From assembly GCA_963770035.1 (NCBI GenBank), contig CAVYON010000053.1, positions 124,001-188,000 of the forward strand: a stretch of DNA of 64,000 bases, written 5' to 3'. A model generated the notes under the pieces. The model was not told the DNA's origin and made no database searches. It worked only from the letters and a program-made list of their open reading frames with translations. Shown here piece by piece: positions 20,301 through 27,892 of the stretch (position 1 is its first letter; every line of letters begins with the position of its first letter). The DNA comes from Roseiarcus sp963770035 (GTDB lineage Bacteria > Pseudomonadota > Alphaproteobacteria > Rhizobiales > Beijerinckiaceae). A program made the translations under genes and the position numbers.

Positions 20301-23300
20301 GATATGGCCTGCGAGTTTGGCGTTCAGATCGTCGGAGTGCGCGACGATCCGATCGGCCACGCTATGCCCGTTTTCGCCGACCAGGTTGTCGAGCGCTTCC
20401 AGATAGTCGCGCATGCGTCCGGTCTGCTCGGACAGCGCCTCGACCAGGCGGCCGCCGCGTCCCCCAACGATGGCGTCGAAGGACGTCACCTGCGCGCTCA
20501 GCGCGTCGTGGACGCCGGCCGCGCCGGCCGTGACGGTGGCCGCGGCCTCGCCTGCCAATGCGACGAACCGCTCGGTGATCTGTGCGGCTTCCGAGTCCAG
20601 CCGACCCAGCGACGCGGCGGCCGCCTGCTCGATCTGGGACTGCGTCGTCGCGCTTTGGACGGAAATGGCGCCCACGATCCGCTGGGTCGAATCGTCCATC
20701 AGGGCCTCGAAAACGGCGGTGTGGCCGTCGATGGCGCCGCGCAACCGCGTCTCTCGCACGTCGAAACGCTCGGACCACTGCGTCGCCGCGGCCTCGAGCG
20801 CCGCCGAGGTATCCTCGGCGCGCACCCGCAGCACCGTGGCGAAGCGCTCGCTCGACGCGTCCAGCCGGTCGCCGAGAGCCGAGCCGCGCTCGATCAGCGT
20901 CTCGTGGAGGCGTTCGGTGACGCTGCCAAGCCGCTCGACCAGATCGTCGCCCTGCCTGCCGACCGTGTCGGACAGGCGCGCTTGACTTCCCTCGACCCGG
21001 TTCATCAACGTGAGCGCTCGCTCTGCGAAGTCGCGCGTCACTGTGTCGTTCGCCTCGATCAGGCGTCCCGCGACCGACTCGCTTTGGGACCGTATCGCCT
21101 CGACGGCTTCGGCGCTGCTCGTGCTGAGGCGGTCGAACATTGCGTTAGAGTGGCTCTCGATCGCGCCCTGCATGATCAAAGACGCCTCGGCGAGCCGGCT
21201 CTCCACCGCGCTTCCCTGAATCTGGACGGTTTCAGCCGCTTCGGCGAGGCGGGCGGCGACAGCGTCGCCGTGGCTGCGCAACGCCGTGACGACGTGGTCG
21301 CCGCTCGCGTCGAGCCGACCGACCACCGTTTCGACATGACCGCTGACGGCTTCCGTTGCTCGATTGGCCGCATCAGCCAGTTCCGCGGCGACAGCTTCGC
21401 TGCGCGAGCGAAGAGCGTCGAGGGCCTGCTCATTGCTCGCACGGATGCTCCCGACCACGTCATCGGCGTGAGCGGCGAACGCGCCGGACATGGCGAGCGA
21501 TGACTCGATTATTTGCGTGGCGAGTTCGCTCTGCCGCTCCCGAATGGCGTCGACTGCACGCGACGTGCTCGAAGCCACGCGGTCGATGACCTCGTCCGCC
21601 CCTGCATTGACGGCGCCGGACGCCGCCTCCGTCGCGCCGGCGAGCTCGGCGGCGACCGCAGAGCCATGGCTGCGAATCGCCTCGACTGCGTCTGCGCCGC
21701 CCGCCAGGATGCGACCGACGATTTCGTCGCCGTGCGCGCCAAGCGCGTTCGACACCGTCGCAGACGCCTCGGAGAACCGCGCCGCGACTTGGTCGCCGTG
21801 TCCGGCGATGGCGTCGACGGCGTCCGCGCTGCTTGCCGCTATCCGCGATACGATCTCGTCGGCGTGCGTCGCCGCCGCGCTCCTCAGGGTCGCCGTGGTT
21901 TCGGCGTAGCGAGCGACGACGCCGTCGCCGGTCGTTGTCAGCGCTTCGACCGCGTCGACGCCGCTCGCCGCAATGCGTTCGACCATCTCGCCGGACCGGG
22001 AACCAAGAACAGCCGCGATCTCACCGGCCGTATCCGCCAGACGGGTCGTGACGTTGTCCCCGTGAGACTGAATGGCCTCGACGACATCGGCGCCGTTCGA
22101 CCGCAAGCGGCCGATGAAGTCCTCCGAGCGTGCCTCGATCGCCTCCGTCACGGCGTCTGAACTCTCCGCCAGGCGCTCGGCGACTGCGACTCCATGTCTT
22201 TGGATGGCCTCGGTCGCCCGGGCGCTGCTCCCGGCGATGCGGCCGACGAGATCGTCGGCGAAGCTGCCGACCGCGTTGCGGGCCTCCTCGGAGGTATCGG
22301 CGATCTGCGCCGTCACGCGGTCGCCGTGCGCCGCGATCGCGTCGACGATGTCCGTCTGGGCCGCATTGATGCGCGCCACAAGCTCGTCGCCTCGCTCGCC
22401 GACGCCGACCACAATCGCCTCGCCCACCGCTTTGACCCGACCGTCGATGCCTTCGACGCGCGTCATCAGGTCATCGGCCGCGAGGCGGCCCGTTTCGACG
22501 AGCCGAGAGGCCAGGCTCTCCCCCACGCCGGCAATCGACACGGCGATCTGCGTCCCCTCCGCGAAGATGCGCTCGACCGCTGTTGAGCCGGCGCGGTCCA
22601 TCGACATCGCGATGTCTTCGGATGTCGAGCTAAGGGCGGCTGCAAGCCGCTGCCCGGTTTCGTCCAATCGCTCGGTCAGACGGTTTCCGGCGGCGTCGAG
22701 GTCGCCGGCAATGCCGCCGTGCGCGTCGGCAATCGCGTCGCGCACCCGTGAACCGCTGGCGACGATCGATTTGCGCTGATCGGCCATCTCGGCGATGAGC
22801 GAGCGAATTCTTCGTTCATTGTCGGAGTAGGAGCGCTCGAGCGTCGAAACTTCGGCCTTGACCCGGGTTTCGAGTTCGGCGGCGCGCGCCAGCGCGCGCT
22901 CGACGCCGTCGCCCATCGATGTCAGCTCGCGGCGGATTGCCTGCGAAAGGGTGACGACATGTTCGCCCGCGGACGACTCCGGCTCCGCAAGCCGAACGGC
23001 CACCTCCGAAATCGCGCGCGCCGACTGGCGCAGTTCTCCCATCCGGCGCGCGAGCGAGGCAAAGGCGAAGACGAAAAGGATCGGCCCCAGCGCCGCGAGA
23101 AGAAACAGCGGCGTCTCAGGACGGAGGAAAGTCTCAGCGATCGACGCGGAAGCGACCGAGGGCCACAGACGTTGATAGGCGTATAGGACGCAGACCGCGA
23201 CCCAAACGAGCGACCCGGCGATCGCGATGGCGTAAGGGGTCCGGCTCGAGCGGGGCCTGTTGAGCGCCTGCAGGATGACGCCGACCGTTTCGCGGTCGTC

Positions 23301-23603
23301 ATTGGCCGGAGGCGTGGCGGCAATCGCTGACCTCTCCGCGTCGCCCATCGGCGACGGCCCGGGCCGCAGCAACGGCGTCGCTTCCGGCGCAGGGGCGCTC
23401 GGCTTTAGCATCGGACCCGTCGCCTTCGATCTCGCGAAATCGGCTTGAGACCTGGCGAAGTCGGTTTGCGCTCTTGTGAAATCGCTTTGCGGGGGCGTCT
23501 CGACAACGGGCTCAATCGTTTCGTCGTCGGTCAGGTTCAGGGCGCTCTCGATGGCCGACATCGCCGCCGAAACCGGATCCGTCGCCGGGTTCTGTTTTGC
23601 CAT
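14385..23603 (-). CDS. Giant membrane-anchored coiled repeat protein, Growth Pole Ring (GPR)-like
   Basis: A 3,072-residue protein, the largest in the window. Residues 1-120 are polar and Pro/Ala-rich. Two membrane segments follow near residues 123-144 (PYAIAIAGSLVWVAVCVLYA) and 165-184. The rest is almost wholly alpha-helical. The N-terminal half has repeats of about 44 residues (RIAASxxDAVxAI...GD). Then come about 31 tandem 29-residue repeats of the type AxDRxAAALDDRGRxVSGQI. A Pro/Ala-rich linker and a conserved globular end of about 110 residues close it. This layout (two TM segments, apolipoprotein-like helices, very long) matches GPR of Agrobacterium, known to form a ring at the growing pole. 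Orthology is inference. The ATG at 23603 has GGAGCGAGG upstream; no frameshift interrupts 9.2 kb. Confidence 0.75.
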   Translation of the reverse strand: MAKQNPATDPVSAAMSAIESALNLTDDETIEPVVETPPQSDFTRAQTDFARSQADFARSKATGPMLKPSAPAPEATPLLRPGPSPMGDAERSAIAATPPANDDRETVGVILQALNRPRSSRTPYAIAIAGSLVWVAVCVLYAYQRLWPSVASASIAETFLRPETPLFLLAALGPILFVFAFASLARRMGELRQSARAISEVAVRLAEPESSAGEHVVTLSQAIRRELTSMGDGVERALARAAELETRVKAEVSTLERSYSDNERRIRSLIAEMADQRKSIVASGSRVRDAIADAHGGIAGDLDAAGNRLTERLDETGQRLAAALSSTSEDIAMSMDRAGSTAVERIFAEGTQIAVSIAGVGESLASRLVETGRLAADDLMTRVEGIDGRVKAVGEAIVVGVGERGDELVARINAAQTDIVDAIAAHGDRVTAQIADTSEEARNAVGSFADDLVGRIAGSSARATEAIQRHGVAVAERLAESSDAVTEAIEARSEDFIGRLRSNGADVVEAIQSHGDNVTTRLADTAGEIAAVLGSRSGEMVERIAASGVDAVEALTTTGDGVVARYAETTATLRSAAATHADEIVSRIAASSADAVDAIAGHGDQVAARFSEASATVSNALGAHGDEIVGRILAGGADAVEAIRSHGSAVAAELAGATEAASGAVNAGADEVIDRVASSTSRAVDAIRERQSELATQIIESSLAMSGAFAAHADDVVGSIRASNEQALDALRSRSEAVAAELADAANRATEAVSGHVETVVGRLDASGDHVVTALRSHGDAVAARLAEAAETVQIQGSAVESRLAEASLIMQGAIESHSNAMFDRLSTSSAEAVEAIRSQSESVAGRLIEANDTVTRDFAERALTLMNRVEGSQARLSDTVGRQGDDLVERLGSVTERLHETLIERGSALGDRLDASSERFATVLRVRAEDTSAALEAAATQWSERFDVRETRLRGAIDGHTAVFEALMDDSTQRIVGAISVQSATTQSQIEQAAAASLGRLDSEAAQITERFVALAGEAAATVTAGAAGVHDALSAQVTSFDAIVGGRGGRLVEALSEQTGRMRDYLEALDNLVGENGHSVADRIVAHSDDLNAKLAGHIELIDSVMRARGDDFDSRFNAHLEDLSAKSAQRLGQFETVSTAHFNSVDASLASHARRFEVSLGDGLARFEGALDGRSRELVAQVGQRSDALVNDLAAKLVAVEETLVTHGGAIGEQLSRRNEEAAAQFERSLEALDERASAKLRDVSGSLESLLGRIDEGLTLRGRAVSEMLARNTLETARVLGEGGREVVQGLEAKSAEIGETLQNRVNTLTESLSGLASNINATLTGRVDDVSRSLSANAERFKDQVIAPLHEVSQRFDANRTELEARVGEHAQTVVELFETHRSGLGSALDAHRAAIDGTFDQHRASLADSARRTAEDFDARLSALAEAADQSARIVDARISDLAEAADRSASAIDSRLVARIDSMTSSLARTAADADASLAARGGELATAIGSRVDELHRLIDGKGAELVTALGEKGDDVSGQIAGAGARALQTFDRVASSLDDRGRDLSNQIAEVGERASQTLERISSTVAEQGQVVTNQVAALVTTLGEKGDDVSGQIVGAGARATETLERVAAALAERGLDVSSRIAEAGDRASHTFEQISGAVADQGLAVSNQIAGAGDQALRTLERLSAEFGERGQSVSGQIADVAERAAQALDVVSAALDDRGRAVAGQIVGAGEQAALALDRIATGLDDRGRAVSGQIADAGEQATRTLEVVAAALDDRGRAVSGQIADAGEQATRTLEVVAAALDDRGRVVSGRIAEAGQRAAQALDVVAAALDDRGTAVSGKIADAGEQAAQAFERIATGLDDRGRTVSGQIAEVGERATQALDRVSAALDDRGLIVSSRIVDAGEQAAQAFERIAAGLDDRGRVVSGQIAEVGEQVTRTLDVVAAALDDRGRAVSGQVAGAGAQAVQAFDRIAAGLDDRGQALSSQIAEIGGQAARALEAAAEALDDRGHVVSDRIGDAAGRATQALDRVSAALDDRGLIVSSRIVDAGEQATQAFERIAAGLDDRGRAVSGQIAEVGEQATQALDHVAAALDDRGLIVSSRIADAGEQAAQAFERIATGLDDRGRAVSGQIAEVGEQATQALDRVAAALDDRGLIVSSRIVDAGEQAAQAFDRIAAGLDDRGRVVSGQIAQVGEQATRTLDVVAAALDDRGRAVSGQIAGAGAQAAQAFDRIAAGLDDRGQALSSRIAEIGGQAARALEAAAEALDDRGHVVSGRIGEAAEQATQAFDRIAAGLDHRGQALSSQIAEIGSHATRALEVAAEALDDRGVAVSARIVDAGEQTTQALDRFATALDDRGRAVSGQIAELADQAAQALDRVGAALDDRGKSVVGQIAEVGEHATQALDRVAATLDDRGFAVSGRIADAGERAAQSLDRVVAALGDRGEDVSVQISRAGERAIETIDQQMSGLATLLTRRTDELIDAVNGAASDPVRALNALAGQLRSEVVASSEALRSLAEESTQRSSETIEGLLKRMTEQVEASSAALRETVADSADRSTGALAGAGDRLRRELTLVLDNLGQTSAAIDQTVADAGERLAAVQGGLATRVEEFQRALGGIASQVATLGRLSTTTQTDASALARELAEHAEQLSQAAQELTSQQQTIDAALEHREVSLQGLIGQLSERSAGFDSVLEKFAANVEASFGRAQARAQEISATLAAATRGASVAAAGQFELIRDTAAKEREKTAQSLKAAIDQTNAQLSSALDDAAERFRRSVEDVKAMASEVQRELDATRQELRRGVLELPQETSETAEAMRRVVSDQIRALKELAALVSDSGVDFDVVEPATQAAATGGAVGHPVRYAQPAARAVETPRRVEVLSPHEAVPAKAMEVVSPAIVAEPVVVPSHPQIGPAEPPADRNGGASRTAAPAAQPPAPTDRSQSGWLSNLLAAASREEPSAPRPRTPETLEELTRSIASLVDGAVAAETWDRWRRGDSAAVSRRLYTEAGQQAFDEIRRRYQADPQFRETVTRYVQEFERLLAKVGQNDRDGSQWRAYLLSNTGKVYTILAHASGRLG
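16250..19030 (-). repeat. Array of about 31 tandem 87-bp (29-residue) coding repeats
   Basis: Within the giant gene, 87-bp units recur head to tail. The most constant core is LDDRGRxVSGQIAxxGEQA. A five-unit block (ALDRVxAALDDRGLIVSSRI through ALEAAAEALDDRGHVVS) occurs twice, nine units apart (783 bp; for example near 16759 and 17543), with very few differences. This points to recent segmental duplication by unequal recombination. The first units (near 18800-19030) are the most diverged. Confidence 0.9.
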
Positions 23604-23886
23604 TGTGAACGCCTCGCTCCATCGGCGTCGACCAAATTTGGCCGACTGACGCGCCAACGCCTTCCTTCCGCCTGGCTTCGACAGCCGAAGGAAAAGCACG
23701 CATTAACCACGTCGCAGTCTATCTCGTGGCGCCAGTGATGAAAACTGCGCCCGCCGGTGATCCTTCAAACGTCGTTAACGGTTCTTTTACCATGTCTTTT
23801 CAAGCTCTTCAGCTCAAGAGACATGTCGCGGCCGAATCGGACCGACTTTTTTGGCGCGGCCGATCTCTTGCAAGTGGGGACGCACA

Positions 23887-24300
23887 ATGGCGTATCTGAC
23901 CGAAAGCGGAGCGCTCGCGGATCCATCCGAGGCCGGCGCCGAGACGCAAGGCGACCGATGGCTCGATCTGGCGCATTTGTCCCGACAATGCATGGGCGAT
24001 GAGACCCTCGAGACCGAGATCCTGTCGCAGTTCCGGACCCAGTCGCTTGCGCTGGCCGCGCAGCTTACGAGCGATAAGCTGTCGTTTGCGGCCCAGGCCG
24101 ACATCGCCCATCGGTTGCGGGGCTCGGCGCTGGCCGCCGGCGCTCCTGCGGTGGTGTCGGCCGCCGAAGTCGTCGAAACCTGCGGCAGGGCAGACCGGTT
24201 CGAGAGCGCGAATCGGGTCGACGAAATGTCGCAGGCCATCTCGACGCTGAGCGAGGCGGTCTCGCAGACCGTCGCCGAGATCGACCGTTTGAGAGCATAA
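23887..24300 (+). CDS. Hpt (histidine phosphotransfer) domain protein
   Basis: A 137-residue single-domain protein. The motif IAHRLRGSALAAG, near residue 76, is the typical Hpt helix with the phosphorylatable His. By family it relays phosphate between a hybrid kinase and a response regulator; no kinase or regulator is adjacent. It is divergent from the giant GPR-like gene, with about 280 bp between their starts, so shared control is possible. The start is ATG at 23887. Confidence 0.8.
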   Translation: MAYLTESGALADPSEAGAETQGDRWLDLAHLSRQCMGDETLETEILSQFRTQSLALAAQLTSDKLSFAAQADIAHRLRGSALAAGAPAVVSAAEVVETCGRADRFESANRVDEMSQAISTLSEAVSQTVAEIDRLRA

Positions 24301-24497
24301 CTTGTTTCACATCAACGGCGGCTGGCGGTCCCGGGGCGCCCGACGGCCGTGCGCGCCCGTGGCCGCTCGATCGTGCAAGGGGGTTGGCGACGACGCCCTT
24401 CCGGCCGCTTCGCCCATGCTCTATGAAGACGCCGCTCGGCCCGGACGCATAAGGCTTCCCGGGCGCGACCGGCAGAGTTGGGGATTCGTTCGGCCCG

Positions 24498-24818
24498 ATG
24501 ACCAAAGTGACCTTTATCGACACAAAAGGCGAAGCGCGCACAGTGGACGCCGAAGTTGGCTCGACCGTGATGGAGACGGCGCTGCGCAATTCCATTCCCG
24601 GCATCGAGGCGGAGTGCGGCGGCGCCTGCGCTTGCGCGACCTGCCACGTTTATGTGGCGGAGGACTGGACGGAGCGGGTCGGCAAGGCCTCCCAGATGGA
24701 GGAGGACATGCTTGACTTCGCCTTCGAGGTGCGGCCGAATTCGCGGCTCTCATGCCAGATCAAGGTGAGCGAACAACTCGACGGCCTCGTCGTGACGACG
24801 CCGGCCAAACAAGGGTAA
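24498..24818 (+). CDS. [2Fe-2S] ferredoxin, adrenodoxin/putidaredoxin type
   Basis: A 106-residue electron carrier. The cluster ligands are three Cys in ECGGACACATCHVY and a fourth in RLSCQIKV, giving the Cx5Cx2C...C spacing of vertebrate-type ferredoxins. EEDMLDFA is the usual acidic partner-binding helix. The next gene, 5 bp downstream, encodes a ferredoxin reductase, so the pair forms an NADPH-to-ferredoxin chain. The terminal acceptor (a P450, iron-sulfur assembly or an oxygenase) is not in the window. Confidence 0.92.
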   Translation: MTKVTFIDTKGEARTVDAEVGSTVMETALRNSIPGIEAECGGACACATCHVYVAEDWTERVGKASQMEEDMLDFAFEVRPNSRLSCQIKVSEQLDGLVVTTPAKQG

Positions 24819-24822
24819 GGCC

Positions 24823-25860
24823 ATGAGCGAGACAATCGTCACCGACGTCGCGATCGTCGGCGCGGGGCCGGTCGGGCTTTTCTCAGTCTTCGAACTCGGC
24901 CTGCTCGACATGAAATGCCATCTGATCGACATCCTGCCGAAGCCTGGCGGCCAGTGCGCCGAGCTTTATCCGGAAAAGCCGATCTACGATATTCCGGGTT
25001 ATCCGATCATCAACGGCCAGGAGCTGGTCGATAGCCTGATGAAGCAGATCCATCCGTTCGGGGCGAAATTCCATCTCGGCGAAATGGTCGAGCGGCTCGA
25101 GACGCTCGGCACGGCGGATCGCCCGCTCTTTCGCATCAGCACCGACGCCGACACGGCGGTCGAGGCCAGGGTCGTGATGATCGCGGCCGGCGGCGGGTCA
25201 TTTCAGCCGAAGAAGCCGCCGATTCCGGGGATCGACGCCTACGAAAACACCAGCGTCTTCTATTCCGTTCGCAAGATGGAGCATTTCCGCGGCCGCCGCG
25301 TGGTTATCGTCGGCGGCGGCGACTCGGCGCTCGACTGGGCGCTGAACCTGCATCCGGTCGCGAGCCGGATCACCCTCATCCATCGCCGCGACGCCTTTCG
25401 CGCCGCGCCCCACTCGGTGAACGCCATGCGGGCGCTGGTCGACAGCGGTCAGATGGATTTCGTGCTCGGGCAGGTGACGGCGGTCAAGGGCGAGGCGGGG
25501 CAGCTCTCGGCGCTGACGTTGCGCAAGGAGAGCGGCGAGATCGTCGACCTTTCCTGCGACGACCTGCTGCCGTTCTTCGGACTGACGATGAAGCTCGGCC
25601 CGATCGCCGACTGGGGGCTGAACCGGCACGAAAACCTCATTCCCGTCGGCACGGAGACTTTCGAAACCAGCACGCCCGGCATTTTCGCCGTCGGCGACAT
25701 CAACACCTACCCGGGGAAGCTCAAGCTGATCCTGTGCGGCTTCCACGAGGCCGCGCTCGCCGCGCAGCGGGCGCACCATTACGTCTACCCGGACAAGAAG
25801 CTGACCTTCCAGTACACGACCTCCTCGACCAGCCTGCAGCGGAAGCTCGGGGTGAGCTGA
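24823..25860 (+). CDS. Ferredoxin--NADP(+) reductase (thioredoxin-reductase-like type)
   Basis: A 345-residue FAD/NAD(P)H flavoprotein of the YumC/FNR2 class. It has the FAD dinucleotide fold VAIVGAGPVGLFSVFELG at the N-terminus, PGGQCAELYPEKPIYDIPG, the NADPH fold VVIVGGGDSALDWAL, and the C-terminal FAD site TPGIFAVGDINTYPGK. There is no CxxC redox motif, which separates it from thioredoxin reductase. The C-terminal extension YTTSSTSLQRKLGV is typical of this class. It starts 5 bp after the ferredoxin stop, so the two are almost certainly cotranscribed. Confidence 0.92.
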   Translation: MSETIVTDVAIVGAGPVGLFSVFELGLLDMKCHLIDILPKPGGQCAELYPEKPIYDIPGYPIINGQELVDSLMKQIHPFGAKFHLGEMVERLETLGTADRPLFRISTDADTAVEARVVMIAAGGGSFQPKKPPIPGIDAYENTSVFYSVRKMEHFRGRRVVIVGGGDSALDWALNLHPVASRITLIHRRDAFRAAPHSVNAMRALVDSGQMDFVLGQVTAVKGEAGQLSALTLRKESGEIVDLSCDDLLPFFGLTMKLGPIADWGLNRHENLIPVGTETFETSTPGIFAVGDINTYPGKLKLILCGFHEAALAAQRAHHYVYPDKKLTFQYTTSSTSLQRKLGVS

Positions 25861-26269
25861 GACAAGGCGGCTGAGCAGGCGGTTCGCGCTGTAGACACGG
25901 CAATTCATATTTTCAGGAAGGACATCGAATTGGCGCGAGCACGATGTTAACTTACCTCAATAGGGAACGACCGACGTCGGTATCGTTCACAGCTAAGTGC
26001 TTGTCGGCGCGTCGGTTTTGGCCGCGGTGCGTTTAAAACAGAATTTGCCGGTGATACTCGCGGGCGCCGGCAATTGAGGCGGAAATGCGGCCAAGAGGGG
26101 TCGCCGAACGCCATGCAATTCATAATCTGGCGTTTAACGCTATGAAATTGCTTGGTCGCTCGCCAAAAATGCACGCCCTGAATGACGCCGTTGGCTCCGT
26201 CCGGAGCCCCGATAGGCGGTGAGCGGCATTGATGCCAAAGGCCTTTTTGCCGAAGCCTCGGGACGGGCT
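25861..26269. other. Intergenic region between ferredoxin reductase and Yip1-like genes
   Basis: About 410 bp with no supportable gene. It is moderately AT-rich compared with the neighbours and holds one strong hairpin (26115-26151). Both flanking genes converge here, so terminators are expected. Confidence 0.5.
26115..26151. terminator. Hairpin between convergent genes
   Basis: GCAATTCATA at the left pairs with TATGAAATTGC at the right with one bulge, and the centre contains the short palindrome GCGTTTAACGC. It may act as a two-way terminator for the ferredoxin reductase and Yip1-like genes. Confidence 0.4.
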
Positions 26270-26839
26270 CTAAAGGATCGGCCCGACGAACGCCGCGAGG
26301 ACGATCGACAGGATGAGGGCCGAGACGATCGCCGCGAGCGCGTAGGGTCCGGTCTTGTCCGGAGGGCACTTCATCAGGACCGGCAGGCCGAGCCAGAAGA
26401 TGTAGATCCCGTAGAGCAGGGCGAGGAACCGCAGGAAACCGAGCCCTGGAACGAGCGCGAACACTCCGGCGAGCCAGATCGGCGTCATCGAGTAGACCGT
26501 GAGCTTTAGCGCGTTCGGTTGGTTCTTGGCGGCGGAAAAGGTCGGCGCGAGGCCGTCGATGATGACCGCCATGAGATAAAGCGCGACGAACGTCGCAAGG
26601 TAGCGCATGACCGCGCCGGTGAGGCTCGGAAAGAAGCCCGCATGGTGGAAATGGTGGAAGCGCGGCCGGGCCCAGCCGAAAACCCCGCGGCGGAGGAACT
26701 CGCAGACCGGCGGGATCGCGGCCAGCAAAGCCGCGTAATTCACGAACAGGTAGCCGGCGTCGCCCGACTCCAACTCGATCGCCCGCCACTCGGCGGCCGG
26801 CGATAGCGTGATGGCCTTTGCCCGCTCGACGACGTCCAC
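26270..26839 (-). CDS. Yip1-family (DUF1282-like) membrane protein
   Basis: A protein of about 189 residues with an N-terminal VVERAKAITLSPAAEW, typical of bacterial Yip1-domain proteins, and about five hydrophobic segments (for example LFVNYAALLAAIPPVCEF, LATFVALYLMAVIIDGLA and IVSALILSIVLAAFVGPIL). Function is unknown for the family; it sits in the inner membrane. The start is uncertain: GTG at 26839 places the conserved motif at the N-terminus, while an ATG near 27000 would add a non-conserved 54 residues and nearly reach the divergent msrQ start. Confidence 0.8.
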   Translation of the reverse strand: MDVVERAKAITLSPAAEWRAIELESGDAGYLFVNYAALLAAIPPVCEFLRRGVFGWARPRFHHFHHAGFFPSLTGAVMRYLATFVALYLMAVIIDGLAPTFSAAKNQPNALKLTVYSMTPIWLAGVFALVPGLGFLRFLALLYGIYIFWLGLPVLMKCPPDKTGPYALAAIVSALILSIVLAAFVGPIL

Positions 26840-27019
26840 GACAGCCCCGCTTGCGGCCGTCGAAGGTTCCGACGCCCCGGTTCGGCCGCCGGCGGCATCA
26901 TAGATCGCCAAGTCAGCGCGCGCCAGCAGGGAACGGGCCGCCGGTTGAAACAAACGCCGCGGGCGCCCGTATAGCCAACAGACTTGAATCGACGCCATCC
27001 CACGATAGGCTCCATCGCC

Positions 27020-27892
27020 ATGATTGCACTGAAAGCGCCCTGGAACGAACGCAACGGCCGCTTCTCCCCGTTGAAGGCGGTCGTTTTCGCCGGACTGTTC
27101 GTCCCGGCGGCCTGGATCATCTACCTCGCCGCGACCGGGGCGCTCGAGCCGAAAGTCGTGACCGAGATGATCCACCGGACCGGTCTCTGGACGATCCGCT
27201 TCCTCATGCTGTCGCTGTTCGTGACGCCGCTGATCCGTTCGGCGCGCTACCCAAAGCTGATCGCGGTCCGGCGCATGGTGGGCGTGGCCGCCTTCGCTTA
27301 TGCCGCGATCCATCTCACCCTGTACGTCGTCGATCAACACTACGACCTCGCCCATGTGGCGAGCGAGATCGCGCTACGCTTCTACCTGACGATCGGCTTC
27401 GTCGCGTGGCTGGGGCTCGCGGCGCTGGCTGCGACCTCGACCAACTCGATGATCCGCCGGCTAGGGCCGAAATGGCGGAGGCTGCATTCGCTGGTTTACG
27501 GCATCGGGGTGCTGGGGCTGTTGCATTTCATGATCCAGGCGAAGGCCGACGTGACTGAACCCGTCATCATGACCGGCCTCTTCCTCGTCCTCATGCTGTT
27601 CCGGATCGCGTTGAAGCGCGGCGCGCCGGCCTGGGCGGCGGCGCTCTTTGGCGCGACGCTTTCGCCGCCGCTGACCGCGCTGATCGAGGCGGGCTGGTAT
27701 GCGCTCGTTCGCCACATCCCGTTCTGGGAGGTTTTGAACGCCAATGTCGACCCCGACATGGCGTTCCGTCCCTCGGCCTACGTGCTCGCGGGCGGCGTGG
27801 CGCTGCTCGCGGTGGCGCTCGTTCGCCGGGCCCCGGCGCCTGTTCGCGCGCCCGCGGCCCTCGCGCGCCGACCAAGTCCGGTCAGAACGTGA
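27020..27892 (+). CDS. msrQ: Heme-binding membrane subunit MsrQ (YedZ-like)
   Basis: A 290-residue protein with a ferric-reductase-like transmembrane domain. MsrQ passes electrons from the respiratory chain to the periplasmic methionine-sulfoxide reductase MsrP. Six or so membrane helices are visible, with conserved His in AAIHLTLYVVDQH, WRRLHSLVYG and LLHFMIQ as heme ligands. The ATG at 27020 is preferred over TTG at 26984. The usual partner msrP is not next to it, which is unusual. There is an additional hydrophobic segment after residue 250. Its last 11 bases overlap the end of the converging porin gene. Confidence 0.85.
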   Translation: MIALKAPWNERNGRFSPLKAVVFAGLFVPAAWIIYLAATGALEPKVVTEMIHRTGLWTIRFLMLSLFVTPLIRSARYPKLIAVRRMVGVAAFAYAAIHLTLYVVDQHYDLAHVASEIALRFYLTIGFVAWLGLAALAATSTNSMIRRLGPKWRRLHSLVYGIGVLGLLHFMIQAKADVTEPVIMTGLFLVLMLFRIALKRGAPAWAAALFGATLSPPLTALIEAGWYALVRHIPFWEVLNANVDPDMAFRPSAYVLAGGVALLAVALVRRAPAPVRAPAALARRPSPVRT

